A stretch of 64,000 bases of DNA from Pseudomonas fluorescens (GTDB lineage: Bacteria; Pseudomonadota; Gammaproteobacteria; Pseudomonadales; Pseudomonadaceae), in contig NZ_LACC01000026.1 in the NCBI RefSeq assembly GCF_000967965.1, positions 1 through 64,000 of the forward strand, given 5' to 3'. Under the pieces are notes generated by a model that ran no database searches, was not told the DNA's origin, and saw nothing but the letters and a program-made list of their open reading frames with translations. The position numbers and the translations under genes are program-made. Positions 23,823 through 32,050 of the stretch are shown one piece after another. Numbering within the stretch: position 1 is the first letter of the stretch; every line of letters starts with the position of its first letter.

Positions 23823-25742
23823 TCAGAACAGATAACTGGCCTTCAGCCCGCCATTGAAGCCGTGGCTGTCGCCGCCGCCGCTGGCGCCGACTTCTGCCCC
23901 CACGCTCCACGGGCCAAGGTTGGCCATGACGTTGACGCCACCGGTGAACTGGTCACGGTTGTCGAAGGCGGCTTGCTGTTCGATGTCCAGGCCCAGCAGT
24001 TGCCCTTCGCTGTCGACTTCATGGTCGCCCAACACATGCTCGTAGCCCACTTGCACGCCCGGCACCACTTGCCAGGCACCGAGGCCGACAGGTGCAAAGG
24101 ATGCGTTGAGGTTGGCCACCGCGCTCTTGCGGGTCTCGTGGATGCCGTCGACATCCAGGGCCAGCTCGCTGCCTTTTTCCTGGAAGCCCGACAGGTTGAC
24201 GTGGCTGATCCGCACGCCGAGGCTCGGCTCAAGGGTCACGCCGTTTACCGGTACACGGTAACCGAGCGCCAGGGTCGCGCCGGTGAGGTTGCCATGGCTG
24301 TCGCCCTTGGCCGTGCCCAGACCACCGCCCAATTCGCGCTTGCTCTCGTAATCGAGATAGCCGGCGCTGGCATCGGCATCCACAAACAGGCCGCGCTCCA
24401 GGCCGTTCGGGGCAAAGCGTGCGCCGACGCTGAAGAAGGTCAGGTCGGTATCGGCCTCGCCACCTGCGCCACCGACATTGCCGCTGCTGTAGCCGAAGCC
24501 GGCATGGGCGCTGAGCTGTTCGGAAAAGCGCTGGGTCAGGCCGATCATCATGCCCTGGCTATGCTCGTTGCTGCTGGAGGCCTGGGACGAACCATCGGTG
24601 CCCAGATACCCCGCCAGAGCGGTGCTCCACAGGCGATATTGCCCGGCCTTGAGGTCGATGCCACTGGTGAACGGCGCGCTGGCCTGTTCGATCATCGCGC
24701 CCTGGCGCAGCAGATAGCTCGCGGCGTCGGCATGCACCTGACCGCCGACGGTGGACTCGACGCCCCCGAGGCTGCGGGCATCGATGGCCGACTGCAGGTA
24801 GTAGTTGTAGGCGCTGTAGGTGCCCGACAGGTTGCTGTTCTGCAGTTGTTGCAACAACTGCGCGCCGGCCGCGGCGTTGCCGGCCAGGTCCGCTGCGCCA
24901 GGCAGGCTGTTGTAGAACACCATCTTGCCGCGCAGCACGTAGATGGTTTCCTGGGACAGGCCGAGGCCTTCCTTGAGGTAGTTGTCCATCGTGCCGTATT
25001 GCGCGGTCACCTGGTCCAGGCCGGCTTGCAGGTAACTGGCCTCCACACCGATCAGCGGCCCATAGATGGTCGCCAGGCTCGGAGGCAACGCCGCCAGGGT
25101 CGCCTTGATGCGCGCGGCGGTGTAGTCGTTGGTCGCCAGGTAGTTGCTCATGATGGTGGCATCGTCGACCCCGGCGATGCTTTGCAGCACAGCGGCGGTC
25201 CAGCCCGTGCGGTCCTTGCCGGCGGTGCAGTGGAACAGCGCGGCGCCGTCAACCGTGGCGAGCTCATTGAACAGCTGGTTGAACTCGCTGCGCATCCCCG
25301 GGTTCCGGACGAAATCACGGTTGGTGTCCTGCATCATGGCGGTGGCTTCGGCGGCACTGTGGAACGCAATGTTGGTGACGTTCGCACCCGACGTGGAGCC
25401 GCCGATGATGTCGATGTTGGTGTACGTCGCTCCCGTGAGCATCTTGTCGGGCGTGGCGGCGATCTCGCTGGGCGTGCGCAGATCGTAGACCGCCTTGATG
25501 CCCAGGCCGTTGAGGGTCGCCAGATCCGCCGCCGACGGCGTCAGCGCGTTGGAGCGGTAAAACACCCCGCCACGCATCGTACCGTCATTGGCCGTGGTGT
25601 ACGCGGTGGTGAGACCGGCGACATCGCGGAAGTTGTCGATGCTCTTCAGGCGCGGGGTGTTGAGGGGGACTGTCTCGGCAGCTTGGGCGGCAGCGATGGA
25701 CAGGCTCAAAACAGACAGCGAACACACAAGTCGTTGGAACAC
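23823..25742 (-). CDS. Autotransporter with tyrosine/dual-specificity phosphatase passenger
   Basis: A 639-residue fusion. A Sec signal peptide (about 1-21, AAAQA-A) precedes a phosphatase domain (about 22-270) whose P-loop HCTAGKDRTG has catalytic Cys near 172 and Arg near 178 in the CX5R arrangement; DNFRDVAGL and VYDLRTPSEI are typical of the Y_phosphatase3 group. A linker follows, then a C-terminal beta-barrel of about 265 residues (from about 370) with alternating amphipathic strands and the terminal SYLF aromatic end needed for outer-membrane insertion. The passenger should be displayed on the cell surface or released. GTG start at 25742 with GAGG upstream. A role in removing phosphate from extracellular or host molecules is inference. 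Confidence 0.88.
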   Translation of the reverse strand: MFQRLVCSLSVLSLSIAAAQAAETVPLNTPRLKSIDNFRDVAGLTTAYTTANDGTMRGGVFYRSNALTPSAADLATLNGLGIKAVYDLRTPSEIAATPDKMLTGATYTNIDIIGGSTSGANVTNIAFHSAAEATAMMQDTNRDFVRNPGMRSEFNQLFNELATVDGAALFHCTAGKDRTGWTAAVLQSIAGVDDATIMSNYLATNDYTAARIKATLAALPPSLATIYGPLIGVEASYLQAGLDQVTAQYGTMDNYLKEGLGLSQETIYVLRGKMVFYNSLPGAADLAGNAAAGAQLLQQLQNSNLSGTYSAYNYYLQSAIDARSLGGVESTVGGQVHADAASYLLRQGAMIEQASAPFTSGIDLKAGQYRLWSTALAGYLGTDGSSQASSSNEHSQGMMIGLTQRFSEQLSAHAGFGYSSGNVGGAGGEADTDLTFFSVGARFAPNGLERGLFVDADASAGYLDYESKRELGGGLGTAKGDSHGNLTGATLALGYRVPVNGVTLEPSLGVRISHVNLSGFQEKGSELALDVDGIHETRKSAVANLNASFAPVGLGAWQVVPGVQVGYEHVLGDHEVDSEGQLLGLDIEQQAAFDNRDQFTGGVNVMANLGPWSVGAEVGASGGGDSHGFNGGLKASYLF

Positions 25743-25931
25743 AGTGCAGCCTCATTGAAATCGCGTTGGGCTGACTAATATCTACATTGAAATGGCGCTG
25801 AACATGACAAATCGCCTGCAAACGCAAATCACTGCGCGATGTGTCCAGGTGGCTCGTTTTCTGTCCGTGTAATGCCCATTGTGCTGGCGGAAAACGAGAT
25901 GCGCGGTGGTCGCCGATCAATTTCCAGGCAT

Positions 25932-26141
25932 AAAAAACCCGCCTTGCAGCGTAATGCTGTTCACTTAAGGACGAACACTGTATCTCTGGCGAGGGAGCTT
26001 GCTCCCGCTGGGGCGCGAAGCGGCCCTAAAATGGGACTGCTGCGCAGTCCAGCGGGAGCAAGCTCCCTCGCCACAGGTTACTTATTGCTCGCTCTATCTC
26101 TTAAATGAACGGTATTACGCCTTGCAGCGGGTTTTTTGCTT
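25932..26141 (-). terminator. Terminator arms separated by a REP pair
   Basis: AAAAAACCCG at 25932 onward and CGGGTTTTTT near 26129-26138 are the two arms of what reads as an intrinsic terminator. Between them are near-mirror copies of CCTTGCAG and TAAT/ATTA flanks and then the REP pair at 25986-26077. The simplest reading is an ancestral terminator stem opened by a BIME insertion in its loop. It would serve the minus-strand Gly-rich gene. Confidence 0.5.
25986..26077. repeat. REP pair (BIME), GGCGAGGGAGCTTGC type
   Basis: CTGGCGAGGGAGCTTGCTCCCGCTGG and its inverted partner CCAGCGGGAGCAAGC..., separated by two small inner hairpins (CGCGAAGCGG and CTGCTGCGCAG). The same architecture recurs at 27472-27606, 40898-41048 and 54986-55122. 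Confidence 0.85.
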
Positions 26142-26169
26142 TTCTAGAAACTGATCCGTCGTCGCGAAC

Positions 26170-26685
26170 TCAATGGGTTTTTTTCGAGGTCGACAGCCCT
26201 GCTTTGCTCAAGCCTTTGGTGTTGTGCTCACCCGGCGTCGAGGCCGAAATAGCCCTGGCCTTGGAGATGCCGCGAGTATCCTTGGAATGGGCGATGCCTG
26301 AGGTCGTGGTGCCATGACCGTTGTCATCGTTGCGCTCACTACCGTAGTGGTTCCCGCTCAGGCCATGGTCGCGCACGGATTTGCCGGCATGGTCGCTGTC
26401 CAGCCCGTTGCCGCGGCCGTTACTGCCGGAGTGGCCTGTACCGGCGTGTCCGCCACCCATGCCGCCGCCGTGGCCTGCGCCGTTTCCACCGCCATTACCG
26501 CCACCATTTCCGCCGCCATTACCACCGCCGCCACCGCCGCCGTTTCCGCCGCCACCGCCACCGCCACCGCCGTCTTTCGCGTAGGCGGAACCCATGATCG
26601 ACAGGCCACTAGGCAGCAAAGGGGCGGCTGCAAGCATCATGGCGCATGACATTACAGCAACGAGACTCTTGTTTTTAAAAAGCAT
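26170..26685 (-). CDS. Exported glycine-rich low-complexity protein
   Basis: A 171-residue protein from the ATG at 26685 (MLFKNKSLVAVMSCAMML), with GGAAG five nt upstream. The signal peptide (about 1-36, ending AYA-K) leads into a run of Gly, then GGGN-type repeats, then a polar Gly/His/Ser/Asn-rich tail with GHGGG and GHAG motifs to about residue 90. The rest is polar and probably disordered. No catalytic motif is present. It resembles cell-surface or matrix-type Gly-rich proteins of pseudomonads. It follows a CigR-like gene with a Gly/Asn-rich linker. Confidence 0.7.
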   Translation of the reverse strand: MLFKNKSLVAVMSCAMMLAAAPLLPSGLSIMGSAYAKDGGGGGGGGGNGGGGGGGNGGGNGGGNGGGNGAGHGGGMGGGHAGTGHSGSNGRGNGLDSDHAGKSVRDHGLSGNHYGSERNDDNGHGTTTSGIAHSKDTRGISKARAISASTPGEHNTKGLSKAGLSTSKKTH

Positions 26686-26805
26686 GATTGCTTCCGTAGG
26701 AGGTTGATATCGCGTGACGTATGACGCGATATCCCTCCAACAGTTCAAGTACCACGACAGACGGCTGGAGCACCTTGAATCAGCGGGAAGACTACCTTCC
26801 ACACG

Positions 26806-27255
26806 TCAATCAAACGCACCGTCGAGAATTTCATAGACAAGCCCGGTGGCCAGCGCAACCAGGATCAGGTCCGTGCCGACTTGCTGCCATTCGTAGCCAT
26901 CATAGTGGGGCAGCCTGCCGACCAGTCGGCCATCCAGTTTTTTGGCGATGCCGGGTGGAAGCGGCTTGCCTCGGGCAAGGTTCTTTTGAATACCCGGTGG
27001 CAAGTCAGGCCCGGGGCTCCAGTAGCCGGTATTCACGCCAATGATCTCGAGCACGCTGCCCCGGTTGATGCTCGGGCCATTGCTCCAGTCCCCGCCACCG
27101 CCGGAATTCTTGTTCTTGTTGCCATGACCACCCTGGTTGCCATGGTTGGCCTTCCCGTTGCCCTGGCCGTTACCGGGATCGGCCAGCGCCGTCACCGAGC
27201 CACAGACCAGAGTCAAACAGGTAACAGCTGCAATCAATGATCGAGTCCTGAACAT
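26806..27255 (-). CDS. CigR/RcnB-like exported protein
   Basis: A 149-residue protein with a signal peptide (about 1-25, TALA-D), a Gly/Asn/Lys-rich linker (26-57), and a compact C-terminal region with PPGIQKNLARGKPLPPGIAKKL followed by HYDGYEWQQVGTDLILVALATGLVYEIL. That last block is the RcnB/CigR-like signature with a single membrane-like helix. In Salmonella CigR is a membrane anti-virulence protein; the role here is unknown. It is upstream of the Gly-rich gene in the same direction. Confidence 0.75.
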   Translation of the reverse strand: MFRTRSLIAAVTCLTLVCGSVTALADPGNGQGNGKANHGNQGGHGNKNKNSGGGGDWSNGPSINRGSVLEIIGVNTGYWSPGPDLPPGIQKNLARGKPLPPGIAKKLDGRLVGRLPHYDGYEWQQVGTDLILVALATGLVYEILDGAFD

Positions 27256-27471
27256 GATTCATTCCTTCGTGGTGGGGAATAGTCCCTGAAATTTAGACGT
27301 TATAGACGAAGTTGGTTCCATGAAGTCACCCACCGCCAAACCGTCTACGCTCATCCGATCGAAGCCTTGCCGGCGTTTGCCGATGGATGGGGCTTGTCGA
27401 TTATATGCAACTCACCGCGCCTCCTCATCACACATCCCTGACATCCGAAAAACATGTAGGAATTTACCCCC

Positions 27472-27606
27472 CGTGGCGAGGGAGCTTGCTCCCGCTGGGC
27501 TGCGAAGCAGCCCTCATCCATTGCAACTCATTTCCTCAGACACACCGCAGTGCCCGGTTTTACGGCGGCAGAGCCGCCGAACGGGAGCAAGCTCCCTCGC
27601 CACAGG
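27472..27606. repeat. REP pair (BIME), GGCGAGGGAGCTTGC type
   Basis: GTGGCGAGGGAGCTTGCTCC near 27473 and an inverted partner ending at 27606, with inner hairpins GGGCTGCGAAGCAGCCC and CGGCGGCAGAGCCGCCG. The region 27256-27768 holds this BIME and no convincing gene. Confidence 0.85.
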
Positions 27607-27768
27607 GGGCTTTTGGCGTCCTACAGGCCGGTTGCAGCCGTCGAAATGGATGCCTAATGTGCGCCGGTCGCTGACTTGAGTTGGCGGTTGGGTTTCGCAG
27701 CCCAAACAACACACACCCTTACACCGTCAAACAACAATTCTGGCAAACTTCGCCAGCATTACGTTTTA

Positions 27769-27880
27769 TGGCGGTTGTACGTGGGAGATCTTCGGATCTG
27801 CCGGGTTTTGGGTTGTGGCTCGGTCTGCGAACCTGCGTATAACTGCCACCTAATTGTTTCGCAGCAAAAAGGTGGCGCTT
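27769..27880 (+). ncRNA. Structured leader RNA upstream of the DUF6124 gene
   Basis: GGCGGTTGTACG (27770-27781) pairs with CGTATAACTGCC (27836-27847) through Watson-Crick and G-U pairs. Inside it are an AGATC-TTCG-GATCT tetraloop hairpin (27786-27799) and a CCGGG/CTCGG hairpin (27801-27823), which together make a multi-way junction. The 3' strand overlaps GCCACC (27845-27850), which can alternatively pair with GGTGGC (27871-27876) just before a T-rich stretch and the start codon. This gives two mutually exclusive folds, as in a riboswitch or attenuator. It vaguely resembles phage c4-type RNAs, but I could not check this. Confidence 0.5.
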
Positions 27881-27906
27881 CATTAATTTTTTGAGTGAGC
27901 TTAAAA

Positions 27907-28197
27907 ATGATGAACACCCCACACCGCCGCTTCACCCCAATGAAACAAATCGCCACCAGCTACCCCGTCCTCCTCATCGACAGCGACGCCCCGCTGCGCG
28001 AACTTCACAACTGCGCCGCCGAACGCCTCAACGCCGTCCTGCAATACCTCAACCTCATGGCCTGCACCAGCCTCCCCGACTACGCCGAAAACGACATCAA
28101 CACCGTCACCAACATTTCGCGGATTCTGCTTCAGGATGTGCGGGATGTGTTTGGCGTGATCGAGCAGCGGGGGTTTGAGGGGCCGAAGAAGCAGTGA
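27907..28197 (+). CDS. DUF6124 (DUF3077-like) small protein
   Basis: A protein of 96 residues from the ATG at 27907; an in-frame GTG at 27895 would add four residues. A GAG-rich stretch upstream serves as ribosome site. The core HNCAAERLNAVLQYLNLMA and the INTVTNISRILLQDVRDVF helix are typical of a Pseudomonas-specific small helical family of unknown function, often called DUF6124 or DUF3077. The gene has a structured leader and its own terminator, so it is an independent unit. Confidence 0.75.
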   Translation: MMNTPHRRFTPMKQIATSYPVLLIDSDAPLRELHNCAAERLNAVLQYLNLMACTSLPDYAENDINTVTNISRILLQDVRDVFGVIEQRGFEGPKKQ

Positions 28198-28211
28198 CAT
28201 TTTTCAAGCAC

Positions 28212-28238
28212 AAAAAACCCGCATTTCTGCGGATTTTC
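28212..28238 (+). terminator. Intrinsic terminator of the DUF6124 gene
   Basis: CCGC-ATTTCT-GCGG followed by ATTTTC, 15-20 nt after the stop; the preceding A-run extends the stem on the other strand. Confidence 0.75.
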
Positions 28239-28720
28239 AATGACCACCGTTCAGTTGGCTACAGAAGCCATCAGCAGACTGACGCACCGGAACTGTTTTT
28301 GAATACCGTCTAAAAAATTCATCTCCTCCGCCGATGGGTAATTGCACTGACTTGACCAGTTGTTTGCATAGGACCTGACCAGCTGTTTGCATGGGACTTG
28401 ACCATCACGCTGCGTGGCCATGACCGGCAGAGAACGACCCGTAGCGGTCTTTGGCGGATCTCGAGAGTTAATCTCTGACCATCCGCTTTTTGGCTGCAGA
28501 TCACGATTGGCTGTTCTCGAAGCCAAATGGTCCGTAACGGCGGCGCGTAAATACTCCGGAACTGAATCTGAGCTGCTCAGCTGCGCAAGGGGATGCTGGC
28601 TTATTGTGATCTACACTCCCTGAGCGCGTGAGTAGGCGCTTCGCCACAAGAAGTATTCAAATTATTTCACCGTGGCCATGAAGGCCCACGGGCCAGCTTG
28701 CTCAAACTAACGAGGTAGAA

Positions 28721-30202
28721 ATGAACAGGAAGTTTAACCGGGGCTGGACAATGGCTGCGGCACTCGTCGTAGTGGGTTCAACGCTTTTTGCGGGGTGTGC
28801 GAGCAAGAACGATCCGATCACGCAGGCAGATAAGGCGGATGAGGCCAAGGGCGTGCCCGCGCCGAGTCTGGAGCAAACCAAGGCGATCGCCGAGGAAGGC
28901 TTTATCTACGGCTTGCCGCTGGTTATGAATTACGCCGTGATGAACGAATTCGCGGTGGACTCCAAGTCTAGCCAGTTCAAGGCCCCCTTCAACCAACTGC
29001 ACAACGATCATCGGGTCGCGACACCGGCTGACACCGCCATCATTACACCCAACAGCGACACGCCGTACTCGATACTCTGGGCCGACCTGCGTGCAGAGCC
29101 ACTCGTGATTACCGTGCCGGCCGTCTCCAAAAAGCGCTACTACTCGGTGCAACTGATCGACGGCAACACCTACAACTACGGCTACATCGGGAGCCGGGCA
29201 ACTGCCAGCGCGCCCGGGAGCTACATGATTGCAGGCCCCGACTGGAAGGGAGCGACACCTCCAGGCATCGAGAAGGTGTTCAGCTCCACGACTCCCTTCG
29301 CACTGACCCTGATCCGGACCCAGCTGTTCAATCCGGCGGACATGCCAAATGTCGAGAAGTTGCAGGCGGGCTATAAGATCCAGTCGTTGTCCGCCTTCCT
29401 CCATCAACCTGCGCCGCTCGCTGCGTCGAAGATTGATTTCGTGCCGGCCACCACGGATGGCATCAAGGCCAACTTCTTCGAGTACCTGTCGGCCGCGCTG
29501 CAGTATGTGCCAGCATCGGATGACGACAAGGAGATCCGGGCCAGGCTGGCCAGTATCGGCGTAGGTCCTGGACGGAACTTCGAATTCAAGGACCTCTCGC
29601 TCGAGCACAAGGCCGTGGTCCTGCTCGGGATGAAGGCCGGCGACGAGAAGGTCGACAAATTCCTCTCGAGCGGAATGAAGAATATCAACGGCTGGAGTGT
29701 TGGCGCGTTCTTCGGCGACCAGGCGTTCTACAAAGGCGACTGGCTGATGCGGTCTGGCGCCGCGAAGGCTGGTCTGTACGGTAATGACGCCGCCGAGGCG
29801 ATGTACCCCATTACTCGTACCGATGGCAATGGCCAGACGTTGAATACCGGCAAGCACAGCTACACGCTCACCTTCCCCGCCGGCAAATTGCCGCCAGTCA
29901 ATGCCTTCTGGTCAGTGACCATGTACGACGGCAAAAGCCAACTGCTGATCAAGAATCCGATCAACCGCTACCTGATCAATTCGCCGATGCTGTCGGCCAT
30001 GAAAAAGAACGCGGATGGTTCACTGACGCTGTACATCCAGAAGGATTCGCCGGGCAAGACCAAGGAGTCCAATTGGTTGCCCGCGCCTGACGACACGGCC
30101 TATCTGGTGATGCGCCTCTATTGGCCGAAAGCCACGCCACCTTCGATTCTTCCCGCGGGTGAGGGCAGTTGGCAGCCACCGGCGCTGGTGGTATCGAAAT
30201 AG
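28721..30202 (+). CDS. DUF1254/DUF1214 lipoprotein
   Basis: A 493-residue protein with a lipoprotein signal (lipobox FAGC, Cys near 26). The DUF1254 domain (about 55-190) includes GLPLVMNYAVMNEF, TPNSDTPYSILWADL and RYYSVQLIDGNTYNYGYIG. The DUF1214 domain (about 370-480) includes YTLTFPAGKLPPVNAFWSVTMYD and SNWLPAPDDTAYLVMRLYWP. These proteins occur widely but have no proven activity. The ATG at 28721 follows GAGG by 6 nt. The gene lies alone between the inverted ends at 28341-28436 and 30301-30395, so it may have come in as cargo. Confidence 0.9.
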   Translation: MNRKFNRGWTMAAALVVVGSTLFAGCASKNDPITQADKADEAKGVPAPSLEQTKAIAEEGFIYGLPLVMNYAVMNEFAVDSKSSQFKAPFNQLHNDHRVATPADTAIITPNSDTPYSILWADLRAEPLVITVPAVSKKRYYSVQLIDGNTYNYGYIGSRATASAPGSYMIAGPDWKGATPPGIEKVFSSTTPFALTLIRTQLFNPADMPNVEKLQAGYKIQSLSAFLHQPAPLAASKIDFVPATTDGIKANFFEYLSAALQYVPASDDDKEIRARLASIGVGPGRNFEFKDLSLEHKAVVLLGMKAGDEKVDKFLSSGMKNINGWSVGAFFGDQAFYKGDWLMRSGAAKAGLYGNDAAEAMYPITRTDGNGQTLNTGKHSYTLTFPAGKLPPVNAFWSVTMYDGKSQLLIKNPINRYLINSPMLSAMKKNADGSLTLYIQKDSPGKTKESNWLPAPDDTAYLVMRLYWPKATPPSILPAGEGSWQPPALVVSK

Positions 30203-30262
30203 TGCGACTCTTGCGATCTGCTGGCACTCGCCGTAGGTCGGTGTAGGCCAGTGCTACCTTTT

Positions 30263-30300
30263 GGCCAATAGCAGCCGATCATGAAGGGCTGCTATTGGCC
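30263..30300 (+). terminator. 14-bp palindrome after the DUF1254 gene
   Basis: GGCCAATAGCAGCC, a 10-nt loop and GGCTGCTATTGGCC make a perfect stem 60 nt after the stop, abutting the right inverted end. There is no U-run. It may end the transcript or be part of the element's end. Confidence 0.5.
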
Positions 30301-30477
30301 GTTCTCTGCCGATCATGGTTACAAAGCGTGCTGGTCAAATCCGATGCAATCGGTGGTCAGGTCGAACGCAAGCGGGTGGTCAAGTAGAGTGCAATTTCGC
30401 AGCTGATTCATTTAGACTCGACTGTTGGCTCATGGGGCCAGGCCAAGCCCTGTAACGGATATCCAAGACAGCTTTTC

Positions 30478-31185
30478 ATGAAAAAAATAATCAGTTATTT
30501 GCGAAATAGTTACTGGAAAAGATGGATTCGCAAACACAAATGCAAAGTGGCGGGCGGTTTATTGTCACTGCACAAAAGAACGACACTGACCATAGAAGAA
30601 GGCGTGACGCTTGGGAATGTGGTCATAGAGTCGAAAAAGCTGGAAATCGGTGCCCATACCTATATCCGCAGTGACTGCTTCCTTTCGGCGGTCTCCTCCA
30701 TTGGCAGGTTTTGTTCCATCAGTAGCAGCTGTTTTATCGGCCAGCAAAAGAGCTCGCATCCGTTGGACTGGCTCAGTTCACATCCCTTCCAATATACCGA
30801 CACGGCGCTGGTTTACGACCCGGAGGTTGTGGACATCACGATTGGGCATGACGTCTGGATCGGCCATAGCGCGATGATCCTGGAAGGCGTGACCATAGGC
30901 ACTGGCGCTGTCATTGCAACTCGCGCCCTGGTTGCCCATGACGTGCCACCGTACGCCATTGTTGCCGGCACCCCGGCAAAAGTCGTCAAGTATCGGCACA
31001 CACCCGAGTTGATTGAGGCGCTGATCGACAGCAAGTGGTGGGATGTTGATGTCGAGGTGCTCAAGACATTACCGCTCAATGATCCGCAAGCCACTTTGGC
31101 TCTGTTGGCCACCCTGCAGAAAGAAAACCGCGCCGACTATCAACAGATCGAAGTAACCCGCAAAGGGTGCAGTATTTCGTCTTGA
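30478..31185 (+). CDS. Hexapeptide-repeat O-acetyltransferase (CatB/XAT type)
   Basis: A 235-residue left-handed beta-helix acyltransferase. Imperfect hexapeptide repeats run from about residue 38 to 165 (for example ITIGHDVWIGHSAMILEGV and IGTGAVIATRALVAHDVPPYAIVAGTPAKVVK). The central SSHPLDWLSSHPFQYTDT loop resembles xenobiotic or sugar acetyltransferases. It uses acetyl-CoA; the acceptor may be a sugar, cell-surface glycan or antibiotic and cannot be named. The first 30 residues are Lys/Arg-rich and the codons there are AT-rich compared with the neighbours, which hints at transfer. The ribosome site is weak. It ends before a strong bidirectional terminator. Confidence 0.8.
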   Translation: MKKIISYLRNSYWKRWIRKHKCKVAGGLLSLHKRTTLTIEEGVTLGNVVIESKKLEIGAHTYIRSDCFLSAVSSIGRFCSISSSCFIGQQKSSHPLDWLSSHPFQYTDTALVYDPEVVDITIGHDVWIGHSAMILEGVTIGTGAVIATRALVAHDVPPYAIVAGTPAKVVKYRHTPELIEALIDSKWWDVDVEVLKTLPLNDPQATLALLATLQKENRADYQQIEVTRKGCSISS

Positions 31186-31244
31186 GCAGCGGGAATGACC
31201 AGCGCTGCACTTCAAGATGCCTGGCAGGCACCCGATTCGAATGA

Positions 31245-31275
31245 TAAAAAAACCCGCATCAGATGCGGGTTTTTG
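31245..31275. terminator. Bidirectional intrinsic terminator
   Basis: AAAAAACCCGCATC-AG-ATGCGGGTTTTT, a 12-bp stem with A-run and T-run on opposite sides, between the convergent acetyltransferase and pauR genes. Confidence 0.9.
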
Positions 31276-31314
31276 ACGGCTGGTTGTTGATGAACCCTGC
31301 CCGAAAAGCGCTTA

Positions 31315-31863
31315 TCAGAAGTTCGCCGGTGTGTTGGCGCTGATGATTTCCGCCTCATCCGCCCCGATATTGCGAAACCGGTGCGGCAAGGTCGTCGGGA
31401 AGTAATAGCCATCCCCGGCGTTGAGCACGCTCACCTGGCCATCCACGGTCAATTCCACGGTACCCCGGGTCACCAGCCCACACTCCTCGCCTTCGGAATG
31501 CACGATCGGCTCTTCACCGGAGCTGGCGCCCGGTGCGTATTGCTCGCGCAGCAAACGCATCTGCCGGCTTGGCACGGACGCGCCGATCAGCAGCAGGCGC
31601 AGGCCATGGCGGCCGAGGTCGGGCTGTTCGTTGGCGCGAAAGACGTACTGGTGCTCGCGGGGTGGCTGATCAAAGGTGAAGAAGTCGGCCAGGGACATGG
31701 GGATGCCCTCCAGCAACTTCTTCAGGGAGCTGACGGAAGGACTGACCCGATTCTGTTCGATCAGGGAGATGGTTGCATTGGTGACGCCGCTACGCCGGGC
31801 CAGCTCGCGCTGGGACATTTTGTAGCTTTCGCGTACTAATTTGAGTCGTGAGCCCGTGTCCAT
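31315..31863 (-). CDS. pauR: XRE-cupin regulator of polyamine catabolism, PauR/PuuR type
   Basis: A 182-residue repressor with an N-terminal HTH (about 5-60, MSQRELARRSGVTNATISLIEQ) and a C-terminal cupin (about 105-175, SEGEECGLVTRGTVELTVDG and GDGYYFPTTLPHRFRN). PauR-type proteins repress gamma-glutamyl-polyamine genes and are relieved by putrescine or cadaverine. The neighbours puuB, kauB, puuA, spuA and pot fit that regulon exactly. ATG at 31863 with AAGG upstream. It is transcribed in the same direction as puuB but separated by a terminator and a BIME, so it is its own unit. Confidence 0.85.
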   Translation of the reverse strand: MDTGSRLKLVRESYKMSQRELARRSGVTNATISLIEQNRVSPSVSSLKKLLEGIPMSLADFFTFDQPPREHQYVFRANEQPDLGRHGLRLLLIGASVPSRQMRLLREQYAPGASSGEEPIVHSEGEECGLVTRGTVELTVDGQVSVLNAGDGYYFPTTLPHRFRNIGADEAEIISANTPANF

Positions 31864-32050
31864 GACAGCCTTATGTGCGTGCTACTTAAGGGTAATGGGG
31901 GTGGAGTGCAGGCGCGGATCACGCCGTTTTCCGGTCCCGGAAACGTGAAAGGCGGCTATTAAATCACGTTTGTTCGTAATGCTCAGCAGGTTCGATAAAC
32001 GGCAGAAGAAAAGAACCGGTTGATGAAAATTCTCAGCCAAGACACAAGAC

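Larger units (their letters stand above)
28341..30395. mobile_element. Putative transposase-less element with long inverted ends
   Basis: The left end (28341-28436, ATTGCACTGACTTGACC... to GGCAGAGAACG) and the reverse complement of the right end (30395-30301, ATTGCACTCTACTTGACC... to GGCAGAGAACG) align over about 95 nt at roughly three quarters identity. Each end contains three TTGACCA/CTGACCA iterons about 23 bp apart, each of the first two followed by a TTGCA-containing spacer. Such multi-site ends resemble IS21-type termini. Between them is only the DUF1254/DUF1214 lipoprotein gene and no transposase frame. It may be a non-autonomous cargo element or a decayed insertion. No clear target duplication was seen. 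Confidence 0.6.

Noticed and set aside
23862..25778. 638-codon plus-strand frame opposite the phosphatase autotransporter
   Set aside because: Antisense shadow; the minus-strand gene has signal peptide, P-loop and barrel.
26381..26584. Proline-rich 67-residue frame
   Set aside because: Complement of the poly-Gly codons of the exported Gly-rich gene.
27676..27894. 72-residue frame over the DUF6124 leader
   Set aside because: Lacks a ribosome site and overlaps the structured RNA; composition is not protein-like.
28251..28526. 91-residue minus-strand frame over the left end of the mobile element
   Set aside because: Spans the repeat end and flanking DNA, has no ribosome site and no family match.
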